From NCBI GenBank assembly GCA_014529385.2, contig CM043967.1, positions 997,001 to 1,061,000 on the forward strand: 64,000 nt of DNA, written 5' to 3'. Under the pieces are notes generated by a model. That model saw only the letters and a program-made list of their open reading frames with translations. It did not search any database and was not told where the DNA came from. Below, piece after piece: positions 57,354-64,000 of the stretch. Made by a program: the position numbers and the translations under genes. Origin of the DNA: Adiantum capillus-veneris. Taxonomy: Eukaryota; Streptophyta; Polypodiopsida; Polypodiales; Pteridaceae. Numbering within the stretch: position 1 is the stretch's first letter; every line of letters starts with the position of its first letter.

Positions 57354-58620
57354 ATGGACACCTTGCATGAAGTCCTTGGCACAGCGATAATTGTGATTTC
57401 TTTAGCATTGCACTTTTGGGTGTCAAACATCTCCACACATGGTCTTCTCCCAATCGACAGTGGATCTGATCTTTGCAATGACCACGACCCGATCATTGAA
57501 GCTACAATTTCAACGATCAATTACATCATCGCCCTTGCGGTATCCTATCGGCAACGAAAGAGTTCTATTGTTGGTGTATGGTATGTCAAACCTCAAATCT
57601 AGCATTTCTGGCATACTTTCTTTGACTACACAAAGGGTGACAACATTCACTTCAAGGAAAACTTGCGAGTTCCATAAAACTGCTTCAACTCCGTCTGCGC
57701 TTTGGTGCAAGGCGACCTTCAACAAAAATCAATTCCTTGAAAGATAGTAGATACAGTGCCCACAAGGGTGCCTATTGTGCAGAGGAAGGTTGCTTTGTCC
57801 CTACACATGCTCGGCATTGGAGGGTCGGTTCATAACATTGCTAATGTGTATGGTCTTGGGTGATCCACTCTTAGTGGAGGTTTTAGACAGTTCATTGAAG
57901 CCATGATGCGACATGGGAGCACATTCATTCGCTGGCCAACCACACCACAAGAAAAAGCAACTGGTGAAAGATGGCTTTGAAGCAAGGAAAGGCTTCCCCA
58001 ATTGTTGCAATGCAATAGATGCAGCACACATAAACATGGAATTTGCAGATGGTGAGCTACACGCACATTGGTTCGATAAGAGTCGTAATTACTCTATGAT
58101 ATTGCATGCAATGGTCAACAACAACTTGCATTTCCTCGATGTCATGTGTGGTATACCCGATGTCTGCAATGAAATCCGTGTGCTACGGAATTCATCATTG
58201 TACAGGAAAGCACAAACCAATGTGATTCTCGATGACCCGAAAATTATGGTGGAGCAGCATATCGAATTCAAGAATACATCCTAGGAGATGGCGGTTCAAT
58301 GAACCTGCCATGGCTTGTCATACCATTTCCTACTGTAGAGTGCGATATATCTTACAGTAGTTCAACTACAAACTTTTGAGTACACAAATTGTTGAAGAGT
58401 GAGCATTTAGTAGGTTGAAACAGATGTGGGATTATCTACAACAAAGGGTGAGACAACCAAACGTGGCGATCTTGCCAAAAGTCATTGCCACCTGCTCCAG
58501 AGTCTACACAACATATGGGTGGACATTGGTGTACCGTTCAATGATGATACCATTGTCGATGATGAGAAAGCTCCACAACCTGTAGGGGTTGCTGAGGATT
58601 GACCACCAGAGACGTCCTCC
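57354..58620 (+). pseudogene. PIF/Harbinger transposase, decayed
   Basis: DDE transposase relic related to HARBI1/ALP1-type proteins. Pieces in order, in shifting frames: VQRKVALSLHMLGIGGSVHN (about 57765), the FIRWPTTPQEKATGE block (about 57925), GFPNCCNAIDAAHINM with the first catalytic Asp (about 58010), RNYSMILHAMVNNNLHFLDV, then a segment where the second Asp position appears as CNEIRV, RNSSLYRKA, and near 58395 EE-stop-AFSRLKQMWDYLQQRV with the third catalytic Glu region. LHNIWVDIGVPFNDDTIVDD ends the domain. Several stops and frameshifts rule out activity. A convergent Myb/SANT-like relic at 60.6-61.4 kb completes the two-gene layout of this superfamily. Terminal inverted repeats were not identified. 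Confidence 0.8.
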
Positions 58621-58769
58621 TCTCTTACATGCAAGATGGTCACATGGACTAGTTTGTAGTATTCCGTAATCAAGAATTTGACATGGACATTGTTTTGTTG
58701 TCTATACATTGTGAAATGTTTCATTTGAGTGCCTCCATATTTGTCCACTTTGGACCTTTATCTAGCCAC

Positions 58770-58772
<3 letters not shown>

Positions 58773-58853
<81 letters not shown>
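58773..58853. repeat. (GA)40 microsatellite
   Basis: An uninterrupted GA run, the first of four between the two Harbinger relics. Confidence 0.96.
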
Positions 58854-58854
<1 letters not shown>

Positions 58855-58959
58855 ATGTTCATTTTCTTACTAACATGGTGCCAATAAAGTGTTTAGAATC
58901 AACATATCACAAACATTTCTATAGTTAAGTCATTGTCCCTTAATTTTAAGTGGTGAACT

Positions 58960-58998
58960 ACCTCTTTTGGTGCTCCCAATGTCCCCTTTGCACCCCTA

Positions 58999-59077
<79 letters not shown>

Positions 59078-59146
59078 AATGTTTGTAGATTTGAAATTAA
59101 TGTCCCTACCTCTTTTGGTGCTCCCAATGTCCCCTTTGCACCCCTA

Positions 59147-59215
<69 letters not shown>

Positions 59216-59255
59216 AATGTTTGTAGATTTGAAATTACTGTCCTTACATATTAAG
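58960..59255. repeat. 148-bp tandem duplication carrying (GA)n
   Basis: ACCTCTTTTGGTGCTCCCAA starts at 58960 and again at 59108. Both copies continue through CACCCCTATAAAAGAGAGAG into a GA tract (59003-59075 and 59151-59213) and end ATCAATGTTTGTAGATTTGA. The GA tract was duplicated together with its flanks and the two copies now differ in length. Confidence 0.93.
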
Positions 59256-59292
59256 TATTTCTCCCAATGATTCATTTAGTTATTGAGAGAGA

Positions 59293-60558
<1,266 letters not shown>

Positions 60559-61445
60559 TCAACTAGCAATCCCCCAATGTCGGCATTTCAGTCCTTGCCA
60601 AAAAGCATCTGCATTTTGTTTGTAGAATTTGAATGGAAAGTCTTCTATAGGAAATCCTTTTGTGTGTCGCATTTGCCAGTAACTAGAACACCCAGAGGGA
60701 ATCTTCTTCTCATAGTCATTGAGCCTATTGAATAGGGAGTGTACTTTCTCCCACTTTGCTGCATTGGGCCTTATTATGCATGACGCCTCGTGCTTGACAA
60801 GTCTCAACAACCACTTGCCAACGGTTGCGACGACGAGTGCATTCATAAAGCCCTCCTTCACTCTGGCATACTTGTACTTCTTTCTTTGCCTCGACCAAAT
60901 TGATGATCGCATGGACATGGAACCGCCAATTAGTTCGTGCAGTAATTTTTGGTAGTAGGGTCAATGAAGGGGCTGGTGCTCCCTCAACTAAGATGTTGCT
61001 ATCACTAGGGATAGCGATAGGACCCAACCTGCTACCTGATGCTGGATGTGCATACAATGGCAATGACATTGTGGAAGGCAATGGACGCGATATTGAAACC
61101 AAGGATGGTTTTACCAGAACTTGTTGCACCCAAGGCAAGAGGATTGATGGTTGGGTTAGGGTGAAGTCCACTATCTACGAAGGCCAATCAAGGAGGTGTT
61201 GTTGTAGGCCCCCAAGCATATGAGCCGCCTAGGCCTCCGATTGGCAATCCTCCTTGTTGTGGCTACAAGCTATACCCCATTTTGGTGGAGTTTTCTTGAG
61301 GTGATCCCTTTTGTGGTGCCATTGGATGGATAACCAATGCCAGCTCTTCGATCATTGGCATCGCTTCATCGAGTAGAGACTCCATTGGTGGGATGGAAGA
61401 AGGTACCTCCTCGCCATCGTTGCTCCATTCATTGTTGAGATCCAT
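60559..61445 (-). pseudogene. Myb/SANT-like protein of PIF/Harbinger type, decayed
   Basis: Minus-strand pieces: 61445-61263 (acidic start MDLNNEWSNDGEEVPSSIPP), 61171-60925 (NWRFHVHAIINLVEAKKEVQ, the tryptophan-containing first helix) and 60918-60559 (YARVKEGFMNALVVATVGKW, KWEKVHSLFNRLNDYEKKIP, SGCSSYWQM). The order of W-R, A-K-W-E-K and Y-W blocks fits the trihelix/Myb-SANT-like proteins that accompany Harbinger transposases and help them enter the nucleus or bind DNA. Frameshifts between the pieces (about 60920) and the lack of a continuous frame show decay. It converges on the plus-strand transposase relic at 57.4-58.6 kb. Confidence 0.6.
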
Positions 61446-61890
61446 TGATAAACTCTCTCGAGACGACCTGGTTGCAAAAAAATAGAGAGAATCATTGCAA
61501 AAAAAAGGAGAGGATCATTAGTGACGTCAGTATGCAGCAGCCCTCCATCGCATTGTGTAGACAACCTTGCAAAACTATGACCCGTGTACCAAACGAAAAG
61601 AGTGTACACACTCATGTGAAGAGATAACATTAGTTACTTTAGTTTGATTTCTTTATCGAGATCATAGAAATGTTTAAACACTCATCATAACAAAAAAATT
61701 TCTTGTCAGTAAAGCACAAACTCAATTTATTACATTATCAAAATCATGGAAATGATTCACCACTAAAGACAACAAAATAATGGCATCCAATTCTAAAAAT
61801 TAAAGCACAAACTCATTTGAAACTACTTGCATGGAGGCAGGGCCATAAAAGCCTTTGCCATTGAGGAATAGAGGAAGGCAGGGATGCTAG

Positions 61891-61892
<2 letters not shown>

Positions 61893-61971
<79 letters not shown>
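61893..61971. repeat. (AT)n-(GA)n compound microsatellite
   Basis: About 30 AT units with one AC interruption (61928), followed directly by about nine GA units. Confidence 0.96.
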
Positions 61972-63600
61972 AATACTTTGTTCGCTTGCAACCTTGCAAC
62001 AGCAACCAACACTATGGTGCACTCCCACTATAGTGCCGCGAGAGGGATGAATGCAAGCGTACAACACAGTCATCAATTTAGTAGAGAGGTGCATGGTTTC
62101 CAAATTTATCTTCCTGTGACAATGCAATCACCACTGCCACTTGGCAATCTAGAGGGTGGTGTGGAGGGTGGGTGAGGCACCCTCAGTGAAACTCTGGGTA
62201 GCTCCATCAATCTCGATGGAAGCCTCTCCACAATTGCTATGGAACTCCCACACCATGCGGAGATGTCCCTCCACAACCACCTCCAAGGCCCCTATGGGGG
62301 AGCGCTCTTAGAGGCCTCCCCCGTAGAGCACATTTAGAGGTCCCTAGGTGTACTTAAGGGGTTGTTAGCGGGCCGCCACGACGGACGTCTGTAGCATAGC
62401 TTTTTGTACTAACATAATGTCTTGAATATGCAAGGAAGCGACTCGGGATGGGGCACGGAGATTTAATGAGAGTGTCAATCTCACCAAAGTGAACTCAGAG
62501 GCCTATTCATACTACGACAACAGCAAATCAACAACTTCTTAGTCAGAAAATCAGTCTACGTCCAATCTCACCACTCTAGGTTATCACGTCTTTTCAACAT
62601 CTAAATGAATTTGGAATGCAGTGAAAGTTAAAGAGAGGTATTACAACACCTAAGGGCACAATCCTACCAAGTTCTAAGTCATCTGGGCAGGTACATAAAT
62701 CATGATCCATCACAAAAAATGTGCAAAAAACTGAAACAAAACTACACGAAAAGGTCCCCCTTAAGCATAGAAACACTTATCCAAGGTCAAAACATCAAAA
62801 AACAACCATGTAAGACCTCAAATCAATGCATTTAGCTCACAGACAAGCCGCCGCGAACCACAGCATAATTGAGAATGATTACACTTAGATTGTAGAGCAA
62901 GAGACAAGGAACACAATGTGCTATTCGGAATCGAATTCAAAAATATCCGACAAGGACATTAGGAAGAGGATGGGGTCCAGGAGGGCCTCTTTATTCGCCA
63001 TGAGATTATAGAGGTGATTAACCTTCTGATGAATAGGTGCATGCCATGTGTGCAAGAATGGTGGGTGTGTAAGAGAGATGTAAGAGTGGTCAAAGGATGC
63101 ACTTTTTCCTCCCAAAAAGGGGGTGGACAACTTAATGATTTTTGGCCCTCTATAACTGCTACATACGATATTCGATTTAAGCGGAGATTATAGTTGTCGA
63201 TTCAAGCTCTTTTCATAGATATGTTATTCCCTTCGAAAAATGGTGGTCTTTACTATCTCTCCGTCTACTGCTTGAGATCTTTTGAGGAATATATTGGCAG
63301 GTATTGCTTCGAGCACCTGTTCTGTGATATGGGCCTTCTTATTTGAGGATATATCTATGATCTCATATGGAACTACTCCCCACTCTCTTTGTGCTTTTCT
63401 TCGAGGCATCTTGAGGTCAGTTTCAGATTGGAAACATGATTTAGCAATTGATCAAAATTGTCAAAAAGTTGAAGAAAACGCAAATTTGACCATAAAATGA
63501 AAAATGAGTATAACTTTGTCAAAACTACCCTAAATTTGACCAAATTTCACCAATGCATCTAGAATTACTATAGGCACAAGGGCATAAAATAATGGATGAA
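61972..63600. other. No gene recognised
   Basis: Only short frames without recognisable motifs on either strand. No transposon termini were seen. Confidence 0.55.
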
Positions 63601-63615
63601 CTATGGCAGAAAGGT

Positions 63616-63948
63616 ACATGATTTGTGATCCATGTTGGGAAGCATCTTGCAATTTCAACTAGTGGAGGTTGCTTTTGGAAAAATATTGAAGATCTGATGA
63701 TACCTTCTGGTAGGGCTCATCAAGATGGTGCCTTGGTCCACAAATTTTAAGATTTGAATCATTGGTTTGGTACTTAGGTCAATTTCTAGAAATCATCCTC
63801 ATACTTAGAGAAATTTGGCATTTTGATGTCGATTTTGAAATCCAAATGACTTGAAACTTCATGGCTAGGCTTTGTTGGATACTCTGAGCCAGATGATATG
63901 AATTTTCCTCTGGTTAGGCAAAAAGGAACATGGATCACGAGCCATGTT
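63616..63948. repeat. Pair of ~311-bp repeats with a hairpin each
   Basis: ACATG-N10-CATGT at 63616-63635 and AACATGG-N8-CCATGTT at 63927-63948 lie about 311 bp apart. Both are followed by TGGGA and preceded by AAAGG. About 40 bp around them align at roughly 70% by eye. The rest of the unit is too diverged to align with confidence, and the window ends before a third copy could be seen. Confidence 0.5.
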
Positions 63949-64000
63949 GGGAGGGATTTTGGGACTACCTCTTGTACACATGTTTCAATAGGTCTTCCTA

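Overview
The window looks like a repeat-dominated stretch of a plant nuclear genome. The evidence is plant-type Ty3/gypsy and Ty1/copia polyproteins, a decayed copy of a plant-type malonyl-CoA:ACP transacylase, PIF/Harbinger remnants, a long tandem satellite and many (GT)n, (AC)n and (GA)n tracts. I see no intact host gene. A non-flowering land plant (fern, lycophyte or bryophyte) is possible, but this is only a weak guess from the feel of the polyproteins.

Left part, 1-30 kb. A satellite edge (1-262) and mostly empty sequence containing two decayed coding stretches (2.5-2.9 kb unknown; 3.15-3.48 kb transacylase) lead into a nest of Ty3/gypsy elements. A plus-strand element (called alpha here) has its gag at 5.77-7.21 kb and resumes in the middle of its protease at 15.98 kb. 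Between the halves sits a minus-strand element (beta, 7.21-15.98 kb: leader, gag, protease, RT, RNase H, start of integrase). The second half of alpha has lost RT and RNase H. It carries an uninterrupted 825-codon frame joining the protease remnant, a complete integrase core, a second retropepsin-like domain and a tryptophan-repeat tail. A further retroelement segment (20.4-25.84 kb) has a palindrome-bearing leader, a long coiled-coil ORF broken by stops, a polypurine tract and a 934-bp LTR. The LTR abuts a second, minus-strand alpha copy (25.84-28.42 kb) and a decayed gene of unknown function (28.5-29.8 kb).

Middle part, 30-45.7 kb. This is a satellite with a ~223-bp unit built from shorter ACTTGGCCAT-bearing subrepeats. 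It is interrupted by a nearly complete minus-strand Ty1/copia element (32884-38064, with LTRs, primer-binding site, polypurine tract and near-matching 5-bp target duplication) and by a 954-bp solo LTR (41064-42017, perfect GCCAT duplication).

Right part, 45.7-64 kb. It holds a short array of hairpin-bearing repeats, a second copy of the retropepsin/tryptophan-repeat module, a foldback MITE-like element, a copia region shattered into alternating inverted LTR/RT pieces (50-53 kb), an unrecognised decayed gene (54.7-56.1 kb), and a decayed PIF/Harbinger locus. That locus has a plus-strand transposase and a convergent minus-strand Myb/SANT-like gene separated by large (GA)n tracts.

The most unusual signals are: (1) a 24-bp perfect palindrome repeated at ~280-bp intervals in the leaders of two oppositely oriented elements, conserved although the spacers have diverged, with a related array elsewhere pairing the same spacer motif with a different palindrome; and (2) a retropepsin-like domain with a W-x-P-K repeat tail placed after integrase, seen at two independent loci.
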